Assembly: GCF_020907985.1 (NCBI RefSeq)
Contig: NZ_JAJJPA010000041.1
Coordinates: forward strand, 1-59,966
DNA: 59,966 bases
Reading direction: 5' to 3'
Origin: Kitasatospora humi
GTDB taxonomy: Bacteria; Actinomycetota; Actinomycetes; Streptomycetales; Streptomycetaceae
This document shows, one piece after another, positions 48,984 to 57,811 of this stretch. Positions within the stretch are counted from its first letter, which is position 1, and each line of letters starts with the position of its first letter. A program made the translations under genes and the position numbers. Below the pieces are notes generated by a model that was not told the DNA's origin, ran no database searches, and saw only the letters and a list, made by a program, of their open reading frames with translations.

Positions 48984-50177
48984 ATGACTTCTCCCGAACA
49001 GCTCTCCCGGGCCCGAGCCCTGCTCGCCGCCGCGCCCGTGGTGGACGGTCACAACGACCTGCCCTGGGCGATGCGCACGCAGGCCGGCTACGACCTGGAC
49101 GCCGTGGACCTGGCGGCCGACCAGCGGCACCGCCTGCACACCGACCTCGACCGGTTGACCGCCGGCGGGGTCGGTGCGCAGTTCTGGTCGGTCTACGTGC
49201 CCTGCGAACTGAGCGGCGATCAGGCGGTCAGCGCCACCCTGGAACAGATCGACTTCGTGCGGGCCCTGGTGGACCGGTTCCCGGAGCGGCTGCGGTTGGC
49301 GCTGACCGCCGACCAGGTCGAGGCGGCCCGGGCGGACGGGCGGATCGCCTCGCTGCTGGGCGCCGAGGGCGGCCACAGCATCAACTCCTCGCTGGCCACG
49401 CTGCGGGCGCTCCACGAGCTGGGGGTGCGCTACCTGACGCTCACCCACAACTCGAACACGCCGTGGGCCGACTCCGCGACCGACGAGCCGTCAGCCGGCG
49501 GGCTGACCCGGTTCGGTGAGGAGGTGGTCCGCGAGATGAACCGGCTAGGCATGCTGGTCGACCTCTCGCACACCTCGCCCGACACCATGCGCGCGGCCCT
49601 GCGGGTCACCGCGGCACCGGTGCTCTTCTCGCACTCCTCCTCCCGCGCGGTCAGCGACCACCCGCGCAACGTCCCGGACGACGTGCTCGCCCAGTTGCCG
49701 GCCAACGGGGGCGTGGCGATGGCCACCTTCGTGCCCCACTTCATCGACGCCCGGACCCGGGAGTGGACCGCCAGGGCCGCCGCGGAACTGGAGGCGCACG
49801 GCTTCCGCCCGCTGGACCACACCCCCGAGGCGATGAAGGTGCTGCACGCCTTCGAGGAGCGCGAGCGGCGCCCGGTCACCACGACGGCCGTCGTCGCCGA
49901 CCACCTGGACCACATGCGCGAGGTGGCCGGCATCGACCACCTGGGCATCGGCGGCGACTTCGACGGCACCGCCTACACCCCGGCCGGTCTGGACGACGTC
50001 TCCGGCTACCCCAACCTGGTCGCCGAACTGCTCGACCGCGGCTGGTCCGAGGCCGACCTCTCCAAGCTGACCTGGCAGAACGCCCTTCGGGTGCTGCGCG
50101 CCGCCGAGGACGTGGCCCGCGACCTGCGGGCCACCCGCCGCCCCTCCATCGCCACCCTGGCGGAGCTGGACGGCTGA
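48984..50177 (+). CDS. M19-family dipeptidase
   Basis: A 397-residue renal-dipeptidase-like Zn hydrolase. Metal ligands are in PVVDGHNDLPWA (HxD), the bridging Glu in LLGAEGGHSIN, and His in LTHNSNTPWADS and LVDLSHTSPDTM, with FSHSSSRAVSDHPRNVPDDV and the C-terminal GIGGDFDG. Such enzymes cut dipeptides, including D-amino-acid ones, in the cytoplasm; no signal peptide is seen. It is 12 bases downstream of purE, a conserved order. Confidence 0.93.
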   Translation: MTSPEQLSRARALLAAAPVVDGHNDLPWAMRTQAGYDLDAVDLAADQRHRLHTDLDRLTAGGVGAQFWSVYVPCELSGDQAVSATLEQIDFVRALVDRFPERLRLALTADQVEAARADGRIASLLGAEGGHSINSSLATLRALHELGVRYLTLTHNSNTPWADSATDEPSAGGLTRFGEEVVREMNRLGMLVDLSHTSPDTMRAALRVTAAPVLFSHSSSRAVSDHPRNVPDDVLAQLPANGGVAMATFVPHFIDARTREWTARAAAELEAHGFRPLDHTPEAMKVLHAFEERERRPVTTTAVVADHLDHMREVAGIDHLGIGGDFDGTAYTPAGLDDVSGYPNLVAELLDRGWSEADLSKLTWQNALRVLRAAEDVARDLRATRRPSIATLAELDG

Positions 50178-50235
50178 GCGCCCCGCCCCGGGCGCGCCGT
50201 CCCGCAGCGGGGCCGCCCTCCCGCGGTGGGCGCGG

Positions 50236-50649
50236 TCAGCCGAGCAGCGGGATCTCGATGGCCGGGCACTTGTCCATCACCATGTCCAGCCCGGCCGCCG
50301 TGGTGCGCTCGAAGGCCGCCTCGTCCACCACGCCGAGCTGGAACCAGACCGCCTTGGCACCGATCGCCACCGCCTCGTCGGCCACCCGGCCGGCCAGCTC
50401 GCTGTTGACGAACACGTCGACCACGTCGACGGGGAACGGCACGGCGGCCAGCGACGGGTAGCCCTGCTCGCCGTGCACCGCCTCCGCCCTGGGATGGATC
50501 GGCACGATCCGCTTGCCGAAGCGCTGCAGCACCTTGGCGACCCCGAAGGCGGCACGCCGTTCGTTGTTGGACAGCCCGACGACCGCCCAGGTGTCGCCGC
50601 TCTGGGTGAGGATCCTGCGGACGGTCGCCGAAGCCCGGAAGTCAGTCAT
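50236..50649 (-). CDS. CoA-binding (YccU-like) protein
   Basis: A 137-residue Rossmann-fold protein of the CoA-binding family. Markers are TWAVVGLSNNERRAAFGVAKVLQ, IVPIHPRAEAVHGEQGYPSL, VDVVDVFVNSELAGRVADEA, AVWFQLGVVDEAAF and the C-terminal MVMDKCPAIEIP, whose Cys is conserved. The biological role of these stand-alone domains is not established. ATG 50649 is used; a GTG two codons earlier is possible. It converges on the dipeptidase gene and is divergent from the ABC exporter, across a long perfect palindrome. Confidence 0.88.
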   Translation of the reverse strand: MTDFRASATVRRILTQSGDTWAVVGLSNNERRAAFGVAKVLQRFGKRIVPIHPRAEAVHGEQGYPSLAAVPFPVDVVDVFVNSELAGRVADEAVAIGAKAVWFQLGVVDEAAFERTTAAGLDMVMDKCPAIEIPLLG

Positions 50650-50688
50650 GACCACTGGAACCGCCCCCGCCCGCGACGCATTCCAGCC

Positions 50689-50716
50689 CCGGCATCAACC
50701 GATCGGTTGATGCCGG
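50689..50716. promoter_or_regulatory. Perfect 28-bp palindrome, candidate operator
   Basis: Arms of 14 bases (CCGGCATCAACCGA and its exact reverse complement) meet at 50702/50703 with no spacer. It is located between the divergent CoA-binding gene (39 bases away) and the ABC exporter (117 bases away). Size and place suit a TetR- or PadR-type dimeric repressor. Confidence 0.65.
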
Positions 50717-50833
50717 ACATCCATCGTTTCGACGATCGCGAGCCAACCCGATGATCGATCCCGCCGACCCGGTCCGCGCGGGAGATTGGAGTCACGGCGA
50801 GAACGCCGCGGACCAACCGAAGGGGAGCCGGTC

Positions 50834-51742
50834 ATGGCCGTCATCGAAGTCGAGCACCTGCACAAGCGGTACGGGCACGTGACGGCGGTGCGGGACGTCT
50901 CGTTCCAGGTCGAGCAGGGCGAGATCTTCGGCATCCTCGGCCCCAACGGCGCGGGCAAGACCACCACGGTGGAGTGCCTGTCGGGGCTGCGGCAGGCCGA
51001 CGGCGGGCGGGTCTCGGTGCTCGGCCTCGACCCGGTCCGGCAGCGGGACGAGCTGCGCCAGGTGCTCGGGGTGCAGCTGCAGTCGAGCGGGCTGCCGGAC
51101 AAGCTGCGGGTCCGCGAGGCGCTGGAGCTGTACGCCTCGTTCCACCGGCAGCCGGCCGACCCGGTGGAGCTGATGCACCGCCTCGGCCTGGCCGAGAAGG
51201 CCGGCGCCCGCTACAAGAAGCTCTCCGGCGGCCAGCAGCAGCGGCTGGCGATCGCGCTGGCGATGATCGGCCGGCCGCGCGCGGTGGTGCTGGACGAGCT
51301 GACCACCGGCCTCGATCCGCACGCCCGCCGCACCACCTGGGGGTTGGTCGAGCAGGTCCGCGACACCGGGGTCACGGTGCTGCTGGTCACCCACTTCATG
51401 GAGGAGGCGGAGCGGCTCTGCGACCGGGTCGCGCTGATCGACCGCGGCGAGGTGGTCGCGGTGGACACGCCCGCCGGGCTGGCAGCCCGGGCCGGGCAGC
51501 GGCAGCGGATGCGCTTCAGGCCGTCCGCCCCGCTGGACGAGGAGCTGCTGCGCGCCCTGCCCGAGGTGGCCGAAGTCGCCTGGCACGGACCAGTGGTGGA
51601 GATCAGCGGCACCGGCAACCTGGTGCACGCGGTCACCGCCCAGCTGGCCCGCGCGCAGATCATCGCGGCCGACCTGCGCGTCGAACAGGCCAGCCTGGAC
51701 GACGCCTTCATCGCCCTGACCGGCCACCCCGACACCGACTGA
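50834..51742 (+). CDS. ABC transporter ATP-binding protein (ABC-2 exporter)
   Basis: A 302-residue ATPase. Walker A is GPNGAGKTTTVECLSG (about 38-53), the Q-loop lies in VLGVQLQSSGLPDKL, the signature is KLSGGQQQRLAIALAM, Walker B is AVVLDELTTGLDPHARR and the switch His is in LLVTHFMEEAERLCDR. Walker B has Leu-Thr after the Glu (DELTTG), common in this drug-exporter group. A C-terminal DUF4162-like domain begins near residue 215. Forms an exporter with the permease 58 bases downstream; a two-component system follows in the same operon and probably controls it. Confidence 0.93.
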   Translation: MAVIEVEHLHKRYGHVTAVRDVSFQVEQGEIFGILGPNGAGKTTTVECLSGLRQADGGRVSVLGLDPVRQRDELRQVLGVQLQSSGLPDKLRVREALELYASFHRQPADPVELMHRLGLAEKAGARYKKLSGGQQQRLAIALAMIGRPRAVVLDELTTGLDPHARRTTWGLVEQVRDTGVTVLLVTHFMEEAERLCDRVALIDRGEVVAVDTPAGLAARAGQRQRMRFRPSAPLDEELLRALPEVAEVAWHGPVVEISGTGNLVHAVTAQLARAQIIAADLRVEQASLDDAFIALTGHPDTD

Positions 51743-51800
51743 CACCCCGCCACCCGTCCCCCCTCCCCCTCCATCCCTCCCCACGAAGGGCCGGCCCGTC

Positions 51801-52550
51801 ATGTCCACTGTTCTGCACTTCCCCCGCCGAGGTCTGCGCACGCTGACCGCCATCCAGGCCAAGCTGCTGCTGCGGGAGCCGGCCGCGCTGGTCTGGCTCG
51901 GCCTGCCGATCGTCCTGGTGGTGGTCTTCGGCAACATCCCGGCCTTCCTGACCCCGGCGGCCGACCTCGGCGGCAAGCGGGTGATCGACGTCTACGTGCC
52001 GACCCTGGCCGCGATGGTGCCGCTCTTCCTGGCCTGCACCGCGCTGCCGATGACCATGGCCAGCTGGCGGGAGAAGGACGTGCTGCGTCGGCTCTCGGTC
52101 AGCCCCGTGCCGGCGGCGGGGATGCTGGCCGCACTGGTCGCCGTGATGGCCGCGCTGGCGACCGCCGGGGTGGCCGTGATCGTGGCGATCGGCGCGCTCG
52201 CCTTCGACGTCTCCACCCCGGGCAACCCCGGTGCGGTGCTCGCCTCCTTCGTGCTGGGCGCCGCCGCGGTGCTCGCGCTCGGCCTGCTGATCGCCGCCCG
52301 GGCCCGGACCGGCCCCGCGGCCTCCGCGATGGGAGTGCCGCTGATGATCCTCAACTTCTTCGCCAGCGGTCTCTACTTCCCGGTCGCCCAGATGCCCCAC
52401 CTGCTGCAGCGGGTCTGCGAGTTCATCCCGTTCGGGGCGGTGACGGCGGCCTGGTCCGGTCAGGGGCAGCTCTGGCAGCACCTGCTGGTGCTGGCCGGCT
52501 ACACGGCGGTGGCCGGACCGCTCGCGGCCCGCACCTTCCGCTGGGAGTGA
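51801..52550 (+). CDS. ABC-2 type permease
   Basis: A 249-residue membrane protein with six predicted helices. The first is LVWLGLPIVLVVVFGNIPAF; later ones include LAALVAVMAALATAGVAVIV, and LMILNFFASGLYFPVAQMP carries the ABC-2 family motif near the last third. The WREKDVLRRLSVSPVP segment is the usual coupling loop. It pairs with the preceding ATPase. Its stop overlaps the GTG of the sensor kinase (GTGA), so transporter and regulators are co-translated. Confidence 0.92.
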   Translation: MSTVLHFPRRGLRTLTAIQAKLLLREPAALVWLGLPIVLVVVFGNIPAFLTPAADLGGKRVIDVYVPTLAAMVPLFLACTALPMTMASWREKDVLRRLSVSPVPAAGMLAALVAVMAALATAGVAVIVAIGALAFDVSTPGNPGAVLASFVLGAAAVLALGLLIAARARTGPAASAMGVPLMILNFFASGLYFPVAQMPHLLQRVCEFIPFGAVTAAWSGQGQLWQHLLVLAGYTAVAGPLAARTFRWE

Positions 52551-53869
52551 GGGCGGTGGCACCGGTCGGCGACCGGACCGCCATGATGGCCGGTGTGACG
52601 ACGGACGCACCGACTTCCCCGGCGGAGAGCCGCCTCGGCCGGCTCCAGGGCTGGATGCCCCACGTGGGCCTGCTCATCTCCGCGGGGCTGGCCGTCGGCC
52701 TCGGCCCGGGCGGCACCGGCGCCCGGGTGCCGGTGGCGGTCCTGACCGTGCTCGCCGCCGCCTGGTACGGGCTGATGGAGGTCGAGCCGCAGGAGTGCGA
52801 TCGGCGGCGGGTCAAGGCGGTCGTCTTCTACGTCGGCCTGCTGGTGCTGATCGTCGCGCTGGTGACGGTCAGCCCGTACTTCGGCTTCTTCGCCTTCACC
52901 GGCTACCTCAAGGTGGCGCTGCTGCCGCGGCGGTTCTGGTGGGCGGGGATCGCGGTCACGGCCGCCGCGATGGCCGCCTGTCAGCTGGGCGGCGTGTGGA
53001 ACGTGCACGGTGGCCTGGTCGGCATCTACTTCGGCCTGGTGGTGGTCAATGCGCTGATCGCCGGCACGGTCACCCTCAGGTCCATCGAGGAGGACCACCG
53101 CAGTCGGCAACGGGCCGCCCACATCGACGAGTTGGCGGAGGCCAACCGGCGCCTGCGGGAGACCATGGCGGAGAACGCCGGGCTGCACGCGCAGTTGGTG
53201 GTGCAGGCCCGCGAGGCGGGCGTGCTGGACGAACGGCAGCGGATGGCCGGGGAGATCCACGACACCATCGCCCAGGGGCTGACCGGGATCGTCCGCCAAC
53301 TGGAGGCCGCCGAGCGGTTCGACGCCGACCCGGAGCGGCGGCTCCACCACGTGGCCACCGCCCGCATGCTGGCCAGGGAGAGCCTGGCGGAGGCCCGCCG
53401 CTCGGTCCAGGCGCTGCGGCCCGGCTTGCTGGATCAGGCCCAACTGCCCGAGGCCGTGCACGAGCTGGCTGAGCGCTGGGCGGCCACCTCGGGGGTGACG
53501 GCCGGAGTGACGGTCACCGGCACGGCGTTCCCGCTGCCGCCGGCCCTGGAGGTGGTGCTGTTCCGCGCCGCCCAGGAGGGACTGGCCAACATCGCCAAGC
53601 ACGCCCGGGCCTCCAGGGTCGGACTGACCCTCAGCTACACCCACGAGGTGGTGCTGCTGGACGTGTTGGACGACGGTGTGGGCTTCGAACCGCCCGACGA
53701 GGCGGCGGGTGGCGAGAGCTACGGTCTGACGGCGATGCGGCAGCGGTTGCGCCAGGTCGGCGGCAGCCTGGCGATCGAGAGCGCCCCGGGCGAGGGCACC
53801 GCGCTCAGCATCAGTGTGCCCGCCCTGCGGGTGCCGGGTGCCGACGGGCCGTTGGAGAATGCACCGTGA
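52547..53869 (+). CDS. NarL-type sensor histidine kinase
   Basis: A 440-residue kinase. The N-terminal third has about five or six membrane helices (MASE-like sensor). A coiled coil follows, then the HisKA_3 dimerisation domain with the phospho-acceptor His in MAGEIHDTIAQGLTGIVRQL (about 244), and HATPase elements FRAAQEGLANIAKHA (N box), DVLDDGVGFEP and SYGLTAMRQRLRQVGGSLAIES. The start at GTG 52547 overlaps the permease stop; ATG 52583 would drop 12 residues. With the LuxR-type regulator it likely senses membrane stress or the exporter's substrate. Confidence 0.9.
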   Translation: MRAVAPVGDRTAMMAGVTTDAPTSPAESRLGRLQGWMPHVGLLISAGLAVGLGPGGTGARVPVAVLTVLAAAWYGLMEVEPQECDRRRVKAVVFYVGLLVLIVALVTVSPYFGFFAFTGYLKVALLPRRFWWAGIAVTAAAMAACQLGGVWNVHGGLVGIYFGLVVVNALIAGTVTLRSIEEDHRSRQRAAHIDELAEANRRLRETMAENAGLHAQLVVQAREAGVLDERQRMAGEIHDTIAQGLTGIVRQLEAAERFDADPERRLHHVATARMLARESLAEARRSVQALRPGLLDQAQLPEAVHELAERWAATSGVTAGVTVTGTAFPLPPALEVVLFRAAQEGLANIAKHARASRVGLTLSYTHEVVLLDVLDDGVGFEPPDEAAGGESYGLTAMRQRLRQVGGSLAIESAPGEGTALSISVPALRVPGADGPLENAP

Positions 53870-54498
53870 CCATTCGCCTGCTGATCGTTGACGACCACCC
53901 CATCGTGCGCGACGGCCTGCGCGGCGTCTTCGACGGGGATCCCGATTTCGAGGTCGTCGGCGAGGCGGGGAACGGCGCCGAAGGGGTCGACCGGGCGCTG
54001 GCGCTGGCGCCGGACGTGGTGCTGATGGACCTGCGGATGCCCGAGGTCGGCGGCGTCGAGGCGATCCGGCGGCTGCGCGACCGGGCGCCGGCCGTGCGGG
54101 TGCTGGTGCTGACCACGTACGACAGCGACGCGGATGTGCTGCCGGCGGTCGAGGCCGGCGCCACCGGCTACCTGCTCAAGGACGCGCCGCGCGAGGAACT
54201 GGTCCGCGCGGTGCGGGCGGCGCGGGACGGGCAGGCCGTGCTGGCGCCGACGGTCGCGCAGAAGCTCATGGGGCGGATGCGCGAGCCCGCACCCGGGCCG
54301 GCCGAGGCGCTGACCGAGCGCGAGCTGGAGGTGCTGCGGCTGGTGGCGGCCGGCAGCACCAACAAGGAGTCGGCGCGCCGGCTGTTCATCAGCGAGGCCA
54401 CCGTCAAGACCCATCTGCTGCACCTGTACGCCAAACTCGGCGTGCGGGACCGCGCGGCGGCCGTCGCCGAGGGCTACAAGCGCCGGTTGCTCGACTGA
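53866..54498 (+). CDS. NarL/LuxR-family response regulator
   Basis: A 210-residue regulator starting at GTG 53866, which overlaps the kinase stop (GTGA). The receiver has acidic pair DDH (9-11), phospho-Asp in VVLMDLRMPEVGG (about 54), Thr in VLVLTTYDSD and Lys in GYLLKDAPREEL. The LuxR HTH is at about 148-205: LTERELEVLRLVAAGSTNKE, then RLFISEATVKTHLLHLYAKLGV. Probable activator of the upstream exporter genes. It converges on the UDP-glucose dehydrogenase gene with only 7 bases between stops. Confidence 0.93.
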   Translation: MTIRLLIVDDHPIVRDGLRGVFDGDPDFEVVGEAGNGAEGVDRALALAPDVVLMDLRMPEVGGVEAIRRLRDRAPAVRVLVLTTYDSDADVLPAVEAGATGYLLKDAPREELVRAVRAARDGQAVLAPTVAQKLMGRMREPAPGPAEALTERELEVLRLVAAGSTNKESARRLFISEATVKTHLLHLYAKLGVRDRAAAVAEGYKRRLLD

Positions 54499-54505
54499 CG
54501 CCGCG

Positions 54506-55852
54506 TCACTCGCTGAACGGGCGCCCCATCGCGCGGTAGCTCCAGCCCGCGGACCGCCAGCGCGGGCCGTCCAGCACGTTGCGCCCGTCCAGCAGCCGCC
54601 GACGGGCGACCACCTCGCCGAGCGCCGCCGGGTCGAGCTCGCGGAACTCCTGCCACTCCGTCAAGTGCAGCACCACATGGGCGCCGGTGACCGCCTCGAT
54701 GACCGAGTCGGCGTAGCCCAGCGAGGGGAACATCTTGCGGGCGTTGTCCATCGCGCGCGGGTCGTAGACCGTCACCTGGGCGCCCTGCAGCTGGATCTGG
54801 GCGGCCACGTTGAGCGCGGGGGAGTCCCGGATGTCGTCCGAGTCCGGCTTGAAGGCGGCGCCGAGCACCGCGACCCGCCGGTCCAGGAAGCCGCCGTCGC
54901 ACTGCTCGCGGGCCAGCTCGACCATCCTGGAGCGGCGGCGCATGTTGATCGAGTCGACCTCGCGCAGGAAGGTCAGCGCCTGGTCGGCACCGAGCTCGCC
55001 GGCCCGTGCCATGAACGCCCGGATGTCCTTGGGCAGGCAGCCGCCGCCGAAGCCGAGGCCGGCGTTGAGGAACCGGCCGCCGATCCGCTCGTCGTAGGAG
55101 AGCGCCTTGCTGAGCATCGTGACGTCCGCGCCGGACGCCTCGCAGACCTCGGCCATGGCGTTGATGAAGGAGATCTTGGTGGCCAGGAAGGAGTTGGCGG
55201 CGGCCTTGACCATCTCGGCGGTCGGGTAGTCGGTGACCACCAGCGGCACGCCGTCCGCCAGCGGCGTCGCGTAGACCTGGCGCAGCAGCTCCTCGGCCCG
55301 GCCGCCCGGACGCACCCCGATCACGATCCGGTCCGGGTGCAGGGTGTCGCCCACCGCGAAGCCCTCGCGCAGGAACTCCGGGTTCCAGGCCAGCTCGACA
55401 CCGTCACCCGCCGGTGCCAGTGCCGCCAGCCGCTCGGCCAGCCGGCGGGCGCTGCCGACCGGCACCGTGGACTTGCCGACCACCAGGACCGGGCGGGTCA
55501 GTTGCGGGGCCAGGGCGTCCACGGCCGCGTCCACGTGGGACATGTCGGCGGCGAACTCGCCCCGGCGCTGCGGGGTGTTGACGCAGATGAAGTGGACGTC
55601 GGCGAACTCGCCGACCTCCTCCCAGGAGGAGGTGAAGCGCAGCCGCCCCGTCGAACCGGGGTGCCCGGCGACGTGCTTGACCAGCAGCTCGCTCAGCCCG
55701 GGCTCGTACATCGGGACCCGGCCGGCCGCCAGCGAAGCCAGCTTCTCCTGGTCCACGTCGAGCCCCAGCACCTCGAAGCCCAGCTCGGCCAGGCAGGCGG
55801 CATGCGTGGCGCCGAGGTAGCCGGTTCCGATGACCGAGATGCGCAGGGCCAC
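54506..55852 (-). CDS. UDP-glucose 6-dehydrogenase
   Basis: A 448-residue enzyme that oxidises UDP-glucose to UDP-glucuronate with two NAD. The Rossmann motif is SVIGTGYLGATHAACLAELG (5-24). FICVNTP, KSTVPVGSARRL and NPEFLREGFAVGDTLHPDRIVIG follow. The catalytic Cys is in GFGGGCLPKDIRAF (about 261), and the C-terminal domain has LGAAFKPDSDDIRDSPAL. Start GTG 55852. Supplies glucuronate for surface polymers or glycosylated metabolites. A typical neighbour of the acyl-CoA dehydrogenase gene that is transcribed away from it. Confidence 0.94.
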   Translation of the reverse strand: MALRISVIGTGYLGATHAACLAELGFEVLGLDVDQEKLASLAAGRVPMYEPGLSELLVKHVAGHPGSTGRLRFTSSWEEVGEFADVHFICVNTPQRRGEFAADMSHVDAAVDALAPQLTRPVLVVGKSTVPVGSARRLAERLAALAPAGDGVELAWNPEFLREGFAVGDTLHPDRIVIGVRPGGRAEELLRQVYATPLADGVPLVVTDYPTAEMVKAAANSFLATKISFINAMAEVCEASGADVTMLSKALSYDERIGGRFLNAGLGFGGGCLPKDIRAFMARAGELGADQALTFLREVDSINMRRRSRMVELAREQCDGGFLDRRVAVLGAAFKPDSDDIRDSPALNVAAQIQLQGAQVTVYDPRAMDNARKMFPSLGYADSVIEAVTGAHVVLHLTEWQEFRELDPAALGEVVARRRLLDGRNVLDGPRWRSAGWSYRAMGRPFSE

Positions 55853-55987
55853 AGGGGTTCCCCTTCACGGGCCGCCGGGGTATGACCGGCACGGGCAGGA
55901 CGAGATGCAGTAGCCGATGGTATCGGCTGGTGCCGTGTCACCCACGTCACGTCCCTGCTACGCAGCGGTAAGGCCTAGAATATGGAC

Positions 55988-56005
55988 TTACTTAACAGTA
56001 ACTAA
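55988..56005. promoter_or_regulatory. Candidate operator of the acyl-CoA dehydrogenase gene
   Basis: TTACTTA-ACAG-TAACTAA is an 18-base imperfect dyad (6 of 7 arm positions match) 27 bases before the ATG, in a notably A/T-rich stretch. It resembles the kind of site bound by TetR-type fatty-acid regulators. Confidence 0.45.
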
Positions 56006-56031
56006 CGTTCATGTACAGAGGGGTGCACACC

Positions 56032-57195
56032 ATGGCGAGCAGTGCCGACTTCGACCTCTTCCAGATCTCGGAGGAGCACCAGATGCTCCGCGAGACGGTC
56101 CGCGCGCTCGCCGAGGCCAAGATCGCCCCGTTCGCGGCCGACGTCGACGAGCACGGCCGCTTCCCGCAGGAGGCCCGGGACGCGCTGGAGGCGAACGACC
56201 TGCACGCCGTCCACGTCCCGGAGGAGTACGGCGGCGCCGGTGCCGACGCGCTCGCCACCGTCATCGTGATCGAGGAGGTCGCCCGGGTCTGCGCCTCCTC
56301 CTCGCTGATCCCGGCGGTGAACAAGCTGGGCTCGCTGCCGGTGCAGCTCTCCGGCTCCGAGGAGCTGAAGGCCAAGTACCTGGGCGCGCTGGCCCGTGGT
56401 GAGGGCATGTTCTCCTACTGCCTCTCCGAGCCGGACGCCGGTTCGGACGCGGCCGGCATGAAGACCCGCGCGGTCCGCGACGGCGACTACTGGGTGCTCA
56501 ACGGCGTCAAGCGCTGGATCACCAACGCGGGCGTCTCCGACTTCTACACCGTGATGGCCGTCACCGACCCGGAGAAGCGCTCCAAGGGCATCTCCGCGTT
56601 CGTGGTGGAGAAGGGCGACGAGGGCGTCTCGTTCGGCGCCCCGGAGAAGAAGCTCGGCATCAAGGGCTCCCCGACCCGCGAGGTCTACCTCGACAACGTC
56701 CGGATCCCGGCCGACCGCATGATCGGCGCGGAGGGCACCGGTTTCGCCACCGCGATGAAGACCCTGGACCACACCCGGATCACCATCGCCGCCCAGGCCC
56801 TCGGCATCGCCCAGGGCGCGCTCGACTACGCCGCCGGCTACGTCAAGGAGCGCAAGCAGTTCGGCAAGCCGATCGGCGACTTCCAGGGCATCCAGTTCAT
56901 GCTGGCCGACATGGCGATGAAGCTGGAGGCGGCCCGCCAGCTCACCTACGCCGCCGCCGCCAAGTCGCAGCGGGTCGACTCCGACCTGACCTTCTACGGC
57001 GCCGCCGCCAAGTGCTTCGCCTCCGACGTCGCCATGGAGATCACCACCGACGCCGTCCAGCTGCTCGGCGGCTACGGCTACACCCGCGACTACCCGGTCG
57101 AGCGGATGATGCGCGACGCCAAGATCACCCAGATTTACGAGGGGACGAACCAGGTCCAGCGGATCGTCATGGCGCGGAACCTTCCGACCGCCTGA
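56032..57195 (+). CDS. Acyl-CoA dehydrogenase
   Basis: A 387-residue FAD flavoprotein for the first step of beta-oxidation or branched-chain acyl-CoA breakdown. FAD/substrate motifs are FSYCLSEPDAGSDAAGMKT, YWVLNGVKRWITNAG, KLGIKGSPTREVYLDNVRIP and the C-terminal signature QLLGGYGYTRDYPVERMMRDAKITQIYEGTNQVQRIVMA, here cited as spanning about residues 338-378. The catalytic Glu is in YEGTNQ (about 369), as in short-chain enzymes. ATG 56032 (MASSADFD) is used; ATG 56011 would add seven residues. Ends at a strong terminator. As I recall, the same gene pair is SCO3051-SCO3052. Confidence 0.94.
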   Translation: MASSADFDLFQISEEHQMLRETVRALAEAKIAPFAADVDEHGRFPQEARDALEANDLHAVHVPEEYGGAGADALATVIVIEEVARVCASSSLIPAVNKLGSLPVQLSGSEELKAKYLGALARGEGMFSYCLSEPDAGSDAAGMKTRAVRDGDYWVLNGVKRWITNAGVSDFYTVMAVTDPEKRSKGISAFVVEKGDEGVSFGAPEKKLGIKGSPTREVYLDNVRIPADRMIGAEGTGFATAMKTLDHTRITIAAQALGIAQGALDYAAGYVKERKQFGKPIGDFQGIQFMLADMAMKLEAARQLTYAAAAKSQRVDSDLTFYGAAAKCFASDVAMEITTDAVQLLGGYGYTRDYPVERMMRDAKITQIYEGTNQVQRIVMARNLPTA

Positions 57196-57217
57196 TTAGA
57201 GCCCAAAGCACCAGGTC

Positions 57218-57245
57218 AGAGGCACCCTTCGGGGTGCCTCTTGGC
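57218..57245 (+). terminator. Terminator after acyl-CoA dehydrogenase
   Basis: AGAGGCACCC (57218-57227) and GGGTGCCTCT (57232-57241) form a perfect 10-bp stem closed by a TTCG tetraloop, followed by TTGG. Textbook terminator marking the end of the core block. Confidence 0.93.
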
Positions 57246-57598
57246 TTTCCGGATGCTTCCGGCTAGTTCAGCCTGGTTCCGGGCCTCATGCTGGCCAAAT
57301 GCTGGCCAGGACGGGGCCTCGGAGGGCGGGTTCGGGCCCTGTCTGACTGGGGAGCGCTCGCCGCGCTGCTGACGCTGCCGGATGACTCCTGACGGCGGCA
57401 GTGCGTCGCCGGGCGGTGCTCAGAGCGGCAGAGCGGGGCTGACCGACGCTGGCGCCATAGGGCTGCGGCCGGGGAAGCCCCGGACCGGCCTCGTTATGCC
57501 AGAACAGGAATATTCGCGTTGCGGCATGGACGCATCAGGCCGCCCGCCGTAACGTCAGAGAGCGAGCCGGGAGACTCCCGGCACAGAGGGGGCCAACT
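57246..57598. other. 353-base gap at the core/accessory border
   Basis: No tRNA or gene recognised. It holds a short direct repeat (ATGCTGGCCA at 57289 and 57300, roughly). A perfect hairpin GCCGGGAG-A-CTCCCGGC (57566-57582) lies just before the ribosome site AGAGGGGG of the next gene and may affect its translation. Confidence 0.55.
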
Positions 57599-57811
57599 AT
57601 GGCTGAGAAGCCGGGACTTACTCGTCTGACGGGCCGCCTGTACGGGCCGAACTGCGATGACGACGACTGCCCCAACCTGTACCGCACCGAGAACCGGACG
57701 ATCGTTGTCCAGGGCGACCTCTACGACGGATTCAAGGCCCCGGCAGGGGAAGGGCTCGTGGAGATCCCGGAGCACGTCCTGAGGGAGGCTGTTCGTGCTC
57801 TTGGATGGTGA
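57599..57811 (+). CDS. Small hypothetical protein of the DUF6879/XRE cassette
   Basis: A 70-residue protein with GRLYGPNCDDDDCPNLYRTE near the N-terminus, so two Cys in an acidic context, and a beta-rich centre RTIVVQGDLYDGFKAPAGEG. It begins at ATG 57599, 7 bases after AGAGGGGG. The next gene starts 17 bases before this one stops, so they are co-translated. Such small proteins commonly come ahead of DUF6879 and Scr1-like XRE genes in streptomycetes; the role is unknown. It may be the small partner that XRE/DUF397-type pairs use. Confidence 0.7.
   Translation: MAEKPGLTRLTGRLYGPNCDDDDCPNLYRTENRTIVVQGDLYDGFKAPAGEGLVEIPEHVLREAVRALGW

Noticed and set aside
51743..51783. Pyrimidine-rich tract between the ABC ATPase and permease genes
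   Set aside because: A C/T-rich run of moderate length in a 58-base gap; plausible by base composition alone and no dyad is present.
57246..57598. tRNA gene or attachment site at the core/accessory border
   Set aside because: No cloverleaf could be drawn and only a 10-base direct repeat is present; too little for an att site.
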